From the IMG/VR virus record IMGVR_UViG_3300006919_000395, positions 1 to 25,331 of that record: a stretch of 25,331 nucleotides of DNA; one strand, given 5' to 3'. Below are positions 14,723 to 22,161 of this stretch, piece by piece; position 1 is the first letter of the stretch; every line of letters starts with the position of its first letter. The translations under genes and the position numbers were made by a program. This DNA comes from a virus. The notes beneath the pieces were generated by a model. The model searched no databases. It worked only from the letters and a program-made list of their open reading frames with translations, and was not told the DNA's origin.

Positions 14723-15810
14723 AAATTGCTGTATGTTTTAGCTCTCAATTGAGAAATTATAAATTATGTCTACCAAGATTAAGAAAAAAGTTTACTGAAT
14801 TACTAGTAAATCAAGGACATACTGTAGACTACTTTGGCTCTTTTTCAAACAATCTATCATTTGGGTTTAAATACTATAATAAAAAATTTGGGCTTCCGAA
14901 AACAGGGTCATTTACAGATAAAAATAACGGTTTTCTTACCGTATATAATGATTGGAACTTTTTAATAGATAAAAAAGAAGCATACAACTTTTTGATGAGT
15001 CATATTCAGTTTAAAAAACTAGAAATATTAGATAACTGGAAAGATCCTGTAAAAACTAGCTATACTGATGGTATATATAATAGAGATTCTGTTTCTGAAG
15101 ACGGTTTAAGTATAAATCAATGGTATTATGCAGAACGCAGTGTTAGTTTAATGCAAGAATATGAAAAAGAAACTAATCAAGAATACGATGTAATAATACG
15201 CATGCGGCCTGATATGTTATTACTATATTTAGATTTGATAGGAATAACTAATACAATAAATGAACCGTATCATTTTAAAGCTGGGTATGTAGAAGTACTA
15301 AACGGGTGGCCTTCGATAGGAGACTGGTATCATATATTTGGCAAACAAGCCGCTAAACGCTACCATAACGGACTATGTCAACGGTTAATATCATGTTATA
15401 ATGATATGTATCTAAGAAAGAATGATTTGAAGCAATCATGGGGCGGTAACCCTCCACCTGAAACTATGTGGGCTTATTGTACAAGAGGTATAGGTAAATG
15501 TACTTTAACTACGCTAGGCTTCGGTGCGATGCTTTGTAGACAGTTTATAGAGGAATATTATCCAGATATAGATAATATAAATATGGAACAATTGTGTGAT
15601 TATCAATTTGATATATCATTATCTAATTTTGCTATAGAAGAGTATTTGAATAAAATAACAAATTATAATGTTATAGATGATCACTATGATCAGTTAAGAA
15701 ATTATATAGAGAGTAATAATATTAACGTATTGAAGCTTAGAGAAGGTCATTTAGTGACAAATGACATTTCAAACACGGATGAAATTTTAAAAGATTTTAA
15801 AATAATATGA
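14719..15810 (+). CDS. Putative glycosyltransferase with RMRPD motif
   Basis: A 363-residue protein that begins MKIAVCFSSQLRNYKLCLPRL and has a central YAERSVSLMQEYEKETNQEYDVIIRMRPDM (138-166). These two blocks ('iavclsGqlRny' and 'YDvvirmRPDl') are familiar from putative transferases in bacterial polysaccharide loci and giant-virus genomes. The RPD motif may act as the DXD equivalent. Later, GGNPPPETMWAYC looks like an acceptor loop. No membrane segment is seen. A related RPD motif occurs in the protein at 18740-17865. The activity is inferred. It overlaps both neighbours by ATGA. Confidence 0.6.
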   Translation: MKIAVCFSSQLRNYKLCLPRLRKKFTELLVNQGHTVDYFGSFSNNLSFGFKYYNKKFGLPKTGSFTDKNNGFLTVYNDWNFLIDKKEAYNFLMSHIQFKKLEILDNWKDPVKTSYTDGIYNRDSVSEDGLSINQWYYAERSVSLMQEYEKETNQEYDVIIRMRPDMLLLYLDLIGITNTINEPYHFKAGYVEVLNGWPSIGDWYHIFGKQAAKRYHNGLCQRLISCYNDMYLRKNDLKQSWGGNPPPETMWAYCTRGIGKCTLTTLGFGAMLCRQFIEEYYPDIDNINMEQLCDYQFDISLSNFAIEEYLNKITNYNVIDDHYDQLRNYIESNNINVLKLREGHLVTNDISNTDEILKDFKII

Positions 15811-16613
15811 TACAAGAAAAAATTTACGTAGTAAAAAGAATTGGAGAACACTACAAACAATCAATGGAAATTGACCCTGATAACGGTCATCATCAAAAAA
15901 TACAGCAACATATTGATGTACTGAAAAATGTAAATATAGATTATTGGGATACGAGAGATAAAATTGTTAATTTAGCAAAATTAAATTTATATAATGCTGG
16001 ATTCAAATATGTAGTTGAAACATTACAAGACTTTGAGCGAAATATCGAAAATTTAAGAGATAAATGGGTTTACTTTACTGATGATGATGATTGGGTTGAT
16101 AGTAATATAATTACAGTTTTATCAGAAGTTATACGTAATAATAAAAATCTAGATTGCATTATATGGCCGCATATTAGATATCACGCTCTTACAAATATCA
16201 TTACAGGTAATAAAGAGATAGATCCTAATTACAATCCAACGCCAAGATTACAATCTAATCATTGTGTTATAAAAATAACAGATAATTTTATAAGCAAGTG
16301 GAAACCAGATTTAAATATTAAAGATAAAACTCAGCACTGGAATTTAAATGATTATGTCTTTGAGTCGCCTGATTTAAATTTAAATGTTGTAGAGATACCA
16401 AGATTTTTATCATTATGGAATAATACACCTATTAGCTTTAGCTGGCATATGCACCCAGAAATATTTTCTATAGAAACAAAAGAATCTTTGTTAATACGGA
16501 TAGCTAATTATGCATCATTTCTTCCAATGCGAATAGAACAATTAATAAATAATAACATTGATACTGTATATTTAAATTATATATACACACAACAGCAATT
16601 TTTTAAAAAATAA
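15807..16613 (+). CDS. Putative glycosyltransferase with DDDD motif, paralogue 2
   Basis: A 268-residue paralogue of the protein at 13023. Shared blocks: WVYFTDDDDWVDSNI with four Asp at 92-95, LDCIIWPHIRYHA (115-127), YNPTPRLQSNH (142-152), and HWNLNDYVFESPDLNLNVVEIPRFLSLWNNTPISFS near residues 190-230. The N-terminus differs, with HHQKIQQHIDVLK. The acidic cluster at a strand end suits metal and nucleotide-sugar binding in a GT-A fold. That two diverged copies lie 2 kb apart in one block argues for an old duplication or two sugars in one chain. The last codons include TTTTTTAAAAAA, not a terminator. Confidence 0.6.
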   Translation: MIQEKIYVVKRIGEHYKQSMEIDPDNGHHQKIQQHIDVLKNVNIDYWDTRDKIVNLAKLNLYNAGFKYVVETLQDFERNIENLRDKWVYFTDDDDWVDSNIITVLSEVIRNNKNLDCIIWPHIRYHALTNIITGNKEIDPNYNPTPRLQSNHCVIKITDNFISKWKPDLNIKDKTQHWNLNDYVFESPDLNLNVVEIPRFLSLWNNTPISFSWHMHPEIFSIETKESLLIRIANYASFLPMRIEQLINNNIDTVYLNYIYTQQQFFKK

Positions 16614-16617
16614 TATA

Positions 16618-17172
16618 ATGAAATTACAAGAATTAATGCTTAGCAAAGACCCTAAATACTGGACAGATAAGGGATGTAACCATAGTTATACAAATTATTA
16701 TGATGATATACTTTCAAAGTATAAAACGAAACAAATTAATATTCTTGAAATAGGTATATTAAACGGTGCATCTTTGCATTTATGGGATAGCTACTTCGAA
16801 CACAAAGACACGATCATATGCGGTTTAGATATTACTGATAATATATATCCTGAGTTTAAAGAAATGTATAGTGAAAGAGTATCATACAAAACAGGAGATA
16901 ATTATTATATAGAAGATAATATACCTAACGAAGTAAAACAAATTAAATGGGATATTATTATTGATGATGGGAGTCATGATTTACAGCATCAATTAGATTT
17001 TTATAAAATTTACGAGAAGCTTTTGAGTGAAAATGGTTTATTAATTATTGAAGATGTGCAAAGTATAGAAAATTTAAATATTATAACAAATACTTATACA
17101 GACTTAACTCAAATAGATTTACGTAAAAATAAAGATAGATACGATGATTTACTAGCGGTTTTAATTAGATAA
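16618..17172 (+). CDS. Class I SAM-dependent methyltransferase, sugar O-methyltransferase-like
   Basis: A 184-residue methyltransferase. It begins with KYWTDKGCNHSYTNYYDDIL (13-32), like the 'gtDKgtdH-Yt--Ye' block of macrolide/sugar O-methyltransferases of the MycE/TylF kind. Then come the SAM-binding motif I LEIGILNGASLHLW (43-56), GLDIT (69-73) for ribose contact, and IIDDGSH (114-120), the metal-binding acidic motif of this group. GLLIIEDVQSI follows (post-III). It is short for such enzymes. In context it most likely methylates a sugar of the glycan. It is the last gene of the plus block, and its end overlaps the convergent gene by eight bases. Confidence 0.72.
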   Translation: MKLQELMLSKDPKYWTDKGCNHSYTNYYDDILSKYKTKQINILEIGILNGASLHLWDSYFEHKDTIICGLDITDNIYPEFKEMYSERVSYKTGDNYYIEDNIPNEVKQIKWDIIIDDGSHDLQHQLDFYKIYEKLLSENGLLIIEDVQSIENLNIITNTYTDLTQIDLRKNKDRYDDLLAVLIR

Positions 17173-17875
17173 ATCGAGAATAACCATATGGATGAATGTT
17201 TTTATTCCTCTTATAATTTTTTGGTAGTTTATTATCGCAATTTAATAAATTAAACCACATTCTCTCCATAACATAAACACTATCACTTACCCAAAGATAA
17301 TCTATACCCCTATTTGAGTTAACTACGGTACAGCTTTCCTTTATATAGTCGTTTATACTCCTCCATTTATCTCTGCTAATACTATGTATACAACTTTTAG
17401 TAGCTCCAAAAATACCATTTGTTTGAAATAAGAATAAATCTGGTATAGTAATATCGAATTTACTACAAAACGATTCACAGTTTAAAATAAACCGCTCTTT
17501 TACTGATGTACGACCATATATATCACTTATAATAAAACTACCAGTAAGATCTATATAACCGCTACTAAATTTATAATATTTTTTATCCTTTACAATATTA
17601 TAGAAAGATTTTTTTGATGTAGCTATATGAGGAAAAGGATCTGCTTGTGTAAATATATTTATATCTGCTAAATAGTTATAATTATCTACTATATGCTGTA
17701 AGTAAGATTGATGCTCGCAACCTATATTAATTAATTTTTTGGTAATTAAAGTTAAATTAGATAGAGGAATATTATTATCTGATTTTTCATACAAAAATAT
17801 ATTATCAATACCCTCCATATTATCGAGCCAATGTATATCGTTATTAAAAGATGAAGCTATTAGATCAATTCTCAT
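17165..17875 (-). CDS. DUF3431-like protein, probable glycosyltransferase-related
   Basis: A 236-residue protein matching the DUF3431 pattern: IDLIASSFNNDIHWLD at the N-terminus ('vvarY-edl-Wl'), IFLYEKSD, NIGCEHQSYLQHIVDNYNYLADINIFTQADPFPH (50-83; 'NvGrE-htYL-hIv-nYd-La--tvF-Qg-p--h'). DUF3431 proteins occur in polysaccharide loci and fungal genomes; their reaction is not established to my knowledge. In a block of transferases a sugar-transfer role is a fair guess. It is the last gene of the long minus-strand block. Its start overlaps the upstream gene by 11 bases. Confidence 0.65.
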   Translation of the reverse strand: MRIDLIASSFNNDIHWLDNMEGIDNIFLYEKSDNNIPLSNLTLITKKLINIGCEHQSYLQHIVDNYNYLADINIFTQADPFPHIATSKKSFYNIVKDKKYYKFSSGYIDLTGSFIISDIYGRTSVKERFILNCESFCSKFDITIPDLFLFQTNGIFGATKSCIHSISRDKWRSINDYIKESCTVVNSNRGIDYLWVSDSVYVMERMWFNLLNCDNKLPKNYKRNKNIHPYGYSRFI

Positions 17876-18740
17876 TTTGTAAATAGTTTTTTAGGCCTTC
17901 ACCTGGGGTGTATGTTTTAAAATCTTCTAAATTTATCCCTAATTTACTTAAAAAATTTATATCACCCAATACATGTTGATTAGTCGGTAATCGTCTGATT
18001 AAATCAAATGTTAGCTGAGTGTCAAAACCATTTACAGTAGTTGTCTTGTTAATATATTCAGATTGTAAGCTATCATGTACTCCACGAAGGCAAACATCAT
18101 TGTAAAAATGATCGAACATCTGCTTGTAAATTAATAAGTGTTCTTTTTTAAGAGTAATAAAAAAAGTATCATGATGTAAATTTGCATGTACATCTGGATT
18201 ATTAGGTCCGTCAGTATACAAAAATTTATCGGTTAATTTATTTAAATTAATACTAGGTTTATAAAAAAATACATCTGGTCGAATAAACATAAAACAACTA
18301 TAATCAAGAAATGTAGGTTCTTTTTCTAAAAACTGAATAGCTTGTTTAATGATAAATAATCTAGATAATACAGATATAGCGGGAGTATTAGTAGGGGTAT
18401 TGATGAGATACGGGTGATAATCTTCATAATTTAAATATAATGTGTTTTTAGGTAGAAATAAATTATTGAGTTTATCTTTTAGTGGTATGCACCATGATGT
18501 TATAAAATAGTCAAAAACCCAATCTTTGTTTTCGTTTATAATGTAATATTCTAACGTTTTTTTACATATTGAGATATCTACATAACTATTAATATTGCTA
18601 GATGATAAAGTTTTTAATTGATCTTTAGATGACCATCTTGTATCTCTAAACGGGCCTTCCTTGGTAGATACACCACCATACAACATAATACAACATTTTT
18701 TATTAGTTGTTATTCTCTGTGACCGTGAATTTTGCTCCAT
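17865..18740 (-). CDS. Putative glycosyltransferase with IRPD motif
   Basis: A 291-residue protein with KKCCIMLYGGVSTKEGPF near residue 15-31, FDYFITSWCIPLKDKL (76-91), and a SCFMFIRPDVFFY segment (148-160) whose RPD corresponds to the RPD of the protein at 14719. In that family the first block reads 'iavclsGqlR', so here the start of the domain is at about residue 14 and the first residues are an added tail. The start ATG 18740 lies 31 bases inside the upstream gene with no clear ribosome-binding site; no later ATG precedes the conserved first strand. Assignment is by motif and place only. Confidence 0.55.
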   Translation of the reverse strand: MEQNSRSQRITTNKKCCIMLYGGVSTKEGPFRDTRWSSKDQLKTLSSSNINSYVDISICKKTLEYYIINENKDWVFDYFITSWCIPLKDKLNNLFLPKNTLYLNYEDYHPYLINTPTNTPAISVLSRLFIIKQAIQFLEKEPTFLDYSCFMFIRPDVFFYKPSINLNKLTDKFLYTDGPNNPDVHANLHHDTFFITLKKEHLLIYKQMFDHFYNDVCLRGVHDSLQSEYINKTTTVNGFDTQLTFDLIRRLPTNQHVLGDINFLSKLGINLEDFKTYTPGEGLKNYLQNEN

Positions 18741-19399
18741 ATAATTTCTGTTGTATCCCTATAGATATTACTACTTTTTATAGGTACTATTTTAGATGTA
18801 TGATGAGAAAAAATCCAATACATAAGACGCTCCGTGCTCATAGAATGTATTTTTTCTGTTGGTAAATTTTTAAGATTTGAAAAAATATCTCTCAATATAG
18901 AGCCTTTACATCCGAAGGAAGTATGCGTGATTAGATTAAATTGTTTATATCTGTTAATCCATGACTTCCAGCATTGATCAAAATATACAGTATCTTTAGT
19001 TAAAAAATTTATAGCTTTTTCATATATTTCTATCATATATAACTCATCAAAACAAGAATACCAACCCCAAGAAAAATCAAAAGAATATACATCTGCTTTA
19101 GAAAAATTAAAATCAATTTTTTTTTCGATAAATAAAGTATCCTGAATGCAAATATAATTTTCTGCTGATATGTTATCTATCGCATATTTCCATGCACCAA
19201 GCTCATAGTTTACATTATTACAGAAATGAAAATTTATATTTTTAAATTTTTGTACAGGTTCAAAACCTGATAATACATCGCTTTTAGAATCTATAACATG
19301 TATGTCAGGAAAGTTATAATGTTTATTGATTAATTCAATATTTTCTAACAAAAGACCCGTAGGATTTTTTGTGGAAATACAAAAAACATAATCATTCAT
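18710..19399 (-). CDS. Putative GT-A-like glycosyltransferase
   Basis: A 229-residue protein that begins DYVFCISTKNPTGLLLENIELI, a strand-helix unit, then has IHVIDSKSD (33-41) as in the second strand of GT-A enzymes, NYELGAWKYAI (64-74), which resembles the 'n-G-a-Arn-g' turn of family 2 transferases, and YICIQDTLFIEK (82-93), where QDT may take the DXD place. The C-terminal part is aromatic (SFDFSWGWYSC). A conventional DXD is absent, so it may be a metal-independent or inactive relative. It overlaps the upstream fusion gene by eight bases; the start is preceded by ATAGAAAATT, also seen before two other starts. Confidence 0.5.
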   Translation of the reverse strand: MNDYVFCISTKNPTGLLLENIELINKHYNFPDIHVIDSKSDVLSGFEPVQKFKNINFHFCNNVNYELGAWKYAIDNISAENYICIQDTLFIEKKIDFNFSKADVYSFDFSWGWYSCFDELYMIEIYEKAINFLTKDTVYFDQCWKSWINRYKQFNLITHTSFGCKGSILRDIFSNLKNLPTEKIHSMSTERLMYWIFSHHTSKIVPIKSSNIYRDTTEIIWSKIHGHRE

Positions 19400-20771
19400 A
19401 ATTTTCTATAAAATATTTAAGATCTTCTGGTGTTCCTAAACCCCACATTTTATCAATATTATAAATTTTTATCTTCTTATTATCACCTATCGCTTCGTTA
19501 AATACAGGGCATACATAGAATTCATTATTAACTCTAATATTGTTATTAATCATTTGCTCAGCATATTTAACATAATCAGATCCTCTTCGCCAATAATATA
19601 TACCCACAGTAGCAATATCTGATATTGGATTTTTTTCTGCTACTTCAGAAACAAAGCCTTTATTATTTAACTTAGCATAACTCCATTTAGGATGAGTAGA
19701 TTTAAAAGTTAGTATACCCCCATCAATAGTATCCCCAATCATAGAGTACATAAATTCATTACTATCCCATTCTACAAATTGATCAGAATTTGCCATTACT
19801 AATGGTTCATCATTGTCAATGTACTCTTTAGCTAAAAGAGTAGTACAAGCGGCTCCTTCAGTTATACCATCAACTTGTACAATCTTACAGTTAGGTGTAA
19901 TATTATTAAGAACTGTTTCTAAATTATATTTTTCATAGTGAGATTTCTGTACGATAAAAATATAGTTCGCTTGTATGTTAATATTTTCTACGACTGTTTG
20001 AATCATAGGTTTACCATTAACATCAATTAACGGTTTAGGAAAAGTATAACCCGCTTGTTCAAATCTACTTCCTGCTCCTGCCATAGGAATAAGAACATTC
20101 ATATTACCGCCTTGCCATTTTGGTTTGATTTCTTCCATATTTTTATCGGTTTTTTTAATAAAATTAGTTATATAATCGAGTGTAGTATCGTTAGGATTAG
20201 TTACTGGGCATAAAACACTACCAGTTCGTAAAGCACCTTTGCGACCTATATGAGAATCTTCAACAATAATAGTCTCATCAGGATTAGTTCTACTTAAAAT
20301 CATACATCTCATATATATTTCAGCATTAGGTTTAGATAAAAACACGTCTTCATTAGAAACAATATAATCGCAGTAATGTAAAATTCCTAATTTATTGAGA
20401 GATACAATAATTGTTTCTCTTATCGCATTCGACGCAACACTTATCTTAATATTACTACTTTTAAGATGCAGAAATAGTCGCTGTAATTCTAAATTTTCTT
20501 TTGTACTTTGTAAAAGTTCTTTAGTGTAATACTGTTTAAGGGACCATACTTTAGAAAATAATTCAGTAGGTAAGTTTTTGTTATTACAAAGTAAATCTAA
20601 TTTAGCTTTAGTAGATTTGCCATCATAAGTTGAAAGATGTTCTTCTCTTTCAATAATATATTTTGGATCTACATCATATAAAGCTTTATTTAGCGCATGG
20701 TAATGTAAATCTCTACTATCGATTAGAACTCCATCTAGATCAAATATAATGTGTTTTATATAATTGTACAT
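19392..20771 (-). CDS. HAD phosphatase-sugar nucleotidyltransferase fusion
   Basis: A 459-residue two-domain protein. Residues 1-210 are a HAD hydrolase of the beta-phosphoglucomutase kind: motif I FDLDGVLIDSR (D11, D13), motif II around SVASN (111-115), motif III K147 in SKPNAEIY, and motif IV VEDSHIG (170-176). Residues 224-459 are a nucleotidyltransferase: LIPMAGAGSRF (227-237), FPKPLIDVNGKPMI (244-257), GAACTTLLA (307-315) and ANSDQFVEW (327-335). It would make an NDP-activated compound from a phosphorylated sugar or similar small molecule, the HAD part clearing a phosphate. Both domains keep their key residues. It overlaps the GDPD-like gene upstream by 32 bases. The nucleotide and substrate cannot be fixed from sequence. 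Confidence 0.8.
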   Translation of the reverse strand: MYNYIKHIIFDLDGVLIDSRDLHYHALNKALYDVDPKYIIEREEHLSTYDGKSTKAKLDLLCNNKNLPTELFSKVWSLKQYYTKELLQSTKENLELQRLFLHLKSSNIKISVASNAIRETIIVSLNKLGILHYCDYIVSNEDVFLSKPNAEIYMRCMILSRTNPDETIIVEDSHIGRKGALRTGSVLCPVTNPNDTTLDYITNFIKKTDKNMEEIKPKWQGGNMNVLIPMAGAGSRFEQAGYTFPKPLIDVNGKPMIQTVVENINIQANYIFIVQKSHYEKYNLETVLNNITPNCKIVQVDGITEGAACTTLLAKEYIDNDEPLVMANSDQFVEWDSNEFMYSMIGDTIDGGILTFKSTHPKWSYAKLNNKGFVSEVAEKNPISDIATVGIYYWRRGSDYVKYAEQMINNNIRVNNEFYVCPVFNEAIGDNKKIKIYNIDKMWGLGTPEDLKYFIENYE

Positions 20772-21174
20772 AATCCGAACAAATCCCCGTACACTGATAT
20801 TTAAATGTTGGTGGTTTATTATCTACAATAATACACTTACTATTAGTGCTTACTTCTTTACCTGGATATACCCAGATATATCCTTGAGAAGTAATTGTAT
20901 AATCATCTTCTTGATGCCAAAAACAATGCAAATTAGCATTAATACAATATTCTAAAGCGGGTAAATTTTTTGCGTGACATACAAAAAAAGTATTTGCTAA
21001 AAACTTACTATCAACTTCATATTGAGGATAGTCATGCCCGAGTATATATTTATTATCTTGAATCCATACATCAATCTCTACTACATACCCAGAATTTACA
21101 GCATTTAATATATAATCAGGGTGATTTTCTTGATCTGACGGACCATTAAGGTTACCTCGATGAGATATAAGCAT
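20740..21174 (-). CDS. GDPD-like (glycerophosphodiester phosphodiesterase-fold) protein
   Basis: A 144-residue short TIM-barrel relative of glycerophosphodiester phosphodiesterases. Seen: ISHRGNLNGP with H5-R6, ENHPDYILNAVNSGYVVEIDVW with E33 and D35, and ILGHDYPQYEV with H47; these are the metal and catalytic residues of the GDPD family. It is much shorter than typical enzymes (about 240 or more), as is usual for the HRGN-type proteins in capsule loci. It may process a phosphodiester-linked substituent or a nucleotide-linked precursor with the adjoining HAD-nucleotidyltransferase. The start is fixed by a strong GGAGGT eight bases upstream. Confidence 0.7.
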   Translation of the reverse strand: MLISHRGNLNGPSDQENHPDYILNAVNSGYVVEIDVWIQDNKYILGHDYPQYEVDSKFLANTFFVCHAKNLPALEYCINANLHCFWHQEDDYTITSQGYIWVYPGKEVSTNSKCIIVDNKPPTFKYQCTGICSDYVQLYKTHYI

Positions 21175-21180
21175 AAAAAT

Positions 21181-22161
21181 TTACCTCCAATAGTCGATCA
21201 TCTCATCTAACATGGTTTCAAACGTATATTCTGGCTGCCAACCTGTAGCTTTTTGTAATTTAGAGCTATCTCCTTTAAGATTATTAAGTTCTTCAGGTCT
21301 CATGTATTTAATATCCTGTTTAATATAGTGACTCCAGTCTAAATCAAGTTTACTAAATGTATACTCAATTAAATCTTGTACAGAATGAGAAACCCCAGTA
21401 GCACAAACAAAATTATCAGGCTTATCAAGCTGTAAAATCATCCACATTGCCTTTACATAATCTTTTGCATGACCCCAATCCCTAGTAGCATTACGATTAC
21501 CTATATATAAAGAATTTTTGTAGCCACATTTTATATCAACTGCTCCTTTGACAACTTTATTTGTTACAAATGTAATACCACGACGAGGGGATTCATGGTT
21601 AAATAAGATCCCGTTACTTATAAACATATTATAACTATTTTTGTAATTGTTACATATATTATAAGCAAAAACCTTAGCGCACCCATAAGGAGACACAGGC
21701 CTCATAGGGGTTTCTTCTCGCTGGAACCCATCCTTATCAATACTATTACCAAACATTTCACTCGAAGAAGCTTGATAAATTTTAATATTTTTATTGTGAA
21801 GCTTTACTGCTTCTAATAAGTTGATAACTCCCAAACCAACTACTTCAGATGTGTATTGAGGTAAATCAAACGACACCCTTACATGAGATTGCGCGGCTAA
21901 ATTATAAATTTCATCAGGATTATGTTTCTTAATAATGCGCATTAAAGAACTAAAATCAGTCATATCTCCATACTCAAGAGTAATAAGATTATTATCTCTA
22001 AGTTTAGCAATGCGTACTGATTGATTCTCTGCGACAGATTGTCTACGAACCATGCCGATCACATTATAATTTTTAGATACAAGAAATTCTGCTAAATATG
22101 AACCATCTTGACCATTTATACCCGTAATAAAAGCGGTTTTTTTATTTTCTTGCGACATCAT
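21181..22161 (-). CDS. gmd: GDP-mannose 4,6-dehydratase
   Basis: A 326-residue extended short-chain dehydrogenase that turns GDP-D-mannose into GDP-4-keto-6-deoxymannose, first step to GDP-L-fucose, GDP-rhamnose, perosamine or colitose. Seen: the nucleotide-binding FITGINGQDGSYLAEFL (11-27), the NADP-pocket segment MVRRQS (37-42), NLAAQSHV (87-94), the catalytic SSSEMFG (132-138, with Glu135), YGCAK (159-163, Tyr and Lys of YxxxK), NHESPRRG (about 190s) and ATRDWGHAKDYV. These are GMD signatures. Length is slightly short of E. coli Gmd (373). Start could be ATG 22161 or the adjacent ATG 22158. The following GDP-fucose synthase-like gene upstream overlaps by 20 bases. Confidence 0.93.
   Translation of the reverse strand: MMSQENKKTAFITGINGQDGSYLAEFLVSKNYNVIGMVRRQSVAENQSVRIAKLRDNNLITLEYGDMTDFSSLMRIIKKHNPDEIYNLAAQSHVRVSFDLPQYTSEVVGLGVINLLEAVKLHNKNIKIYQASSSEMFGNSIDKDGFQREETPMRPVSPYGCAKVFAYNICNNYKNSYNMFISNGILFNHESPRRGITFVTNKVVKGAVDIKCGYKNSLYIGNRNATRDWGHAKDYVKAMWMILQLDKPDNFVCATGVSHSVQDLIEYTFSKLDLDWSHYIKQDIKYMRPEELNNLKGDSSKLQKATGWQPEYTFETMLDEMIDYWR
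21183..21188 (-). promoter_or_regulatory. Strong Shine-Dalgarno GGAGGT for the GDPD-like gene
   Basis: GGAGGT on the minus strand ends eight bases before ATG 21174 and is formed by the last codons of gmd (TGG AGG T). It is the strongest ribosome-binding site I see in the window, where most starts have none. Confidence 0.6.

Noticed and set aside
16596-16613. Terminator-like TTTTTTAAAAAA at the end of the DDDD paralogue
   Set aside because: A short AT palindrome within codons, with no GC stem or following T-run, and the next gene starts four bases on.
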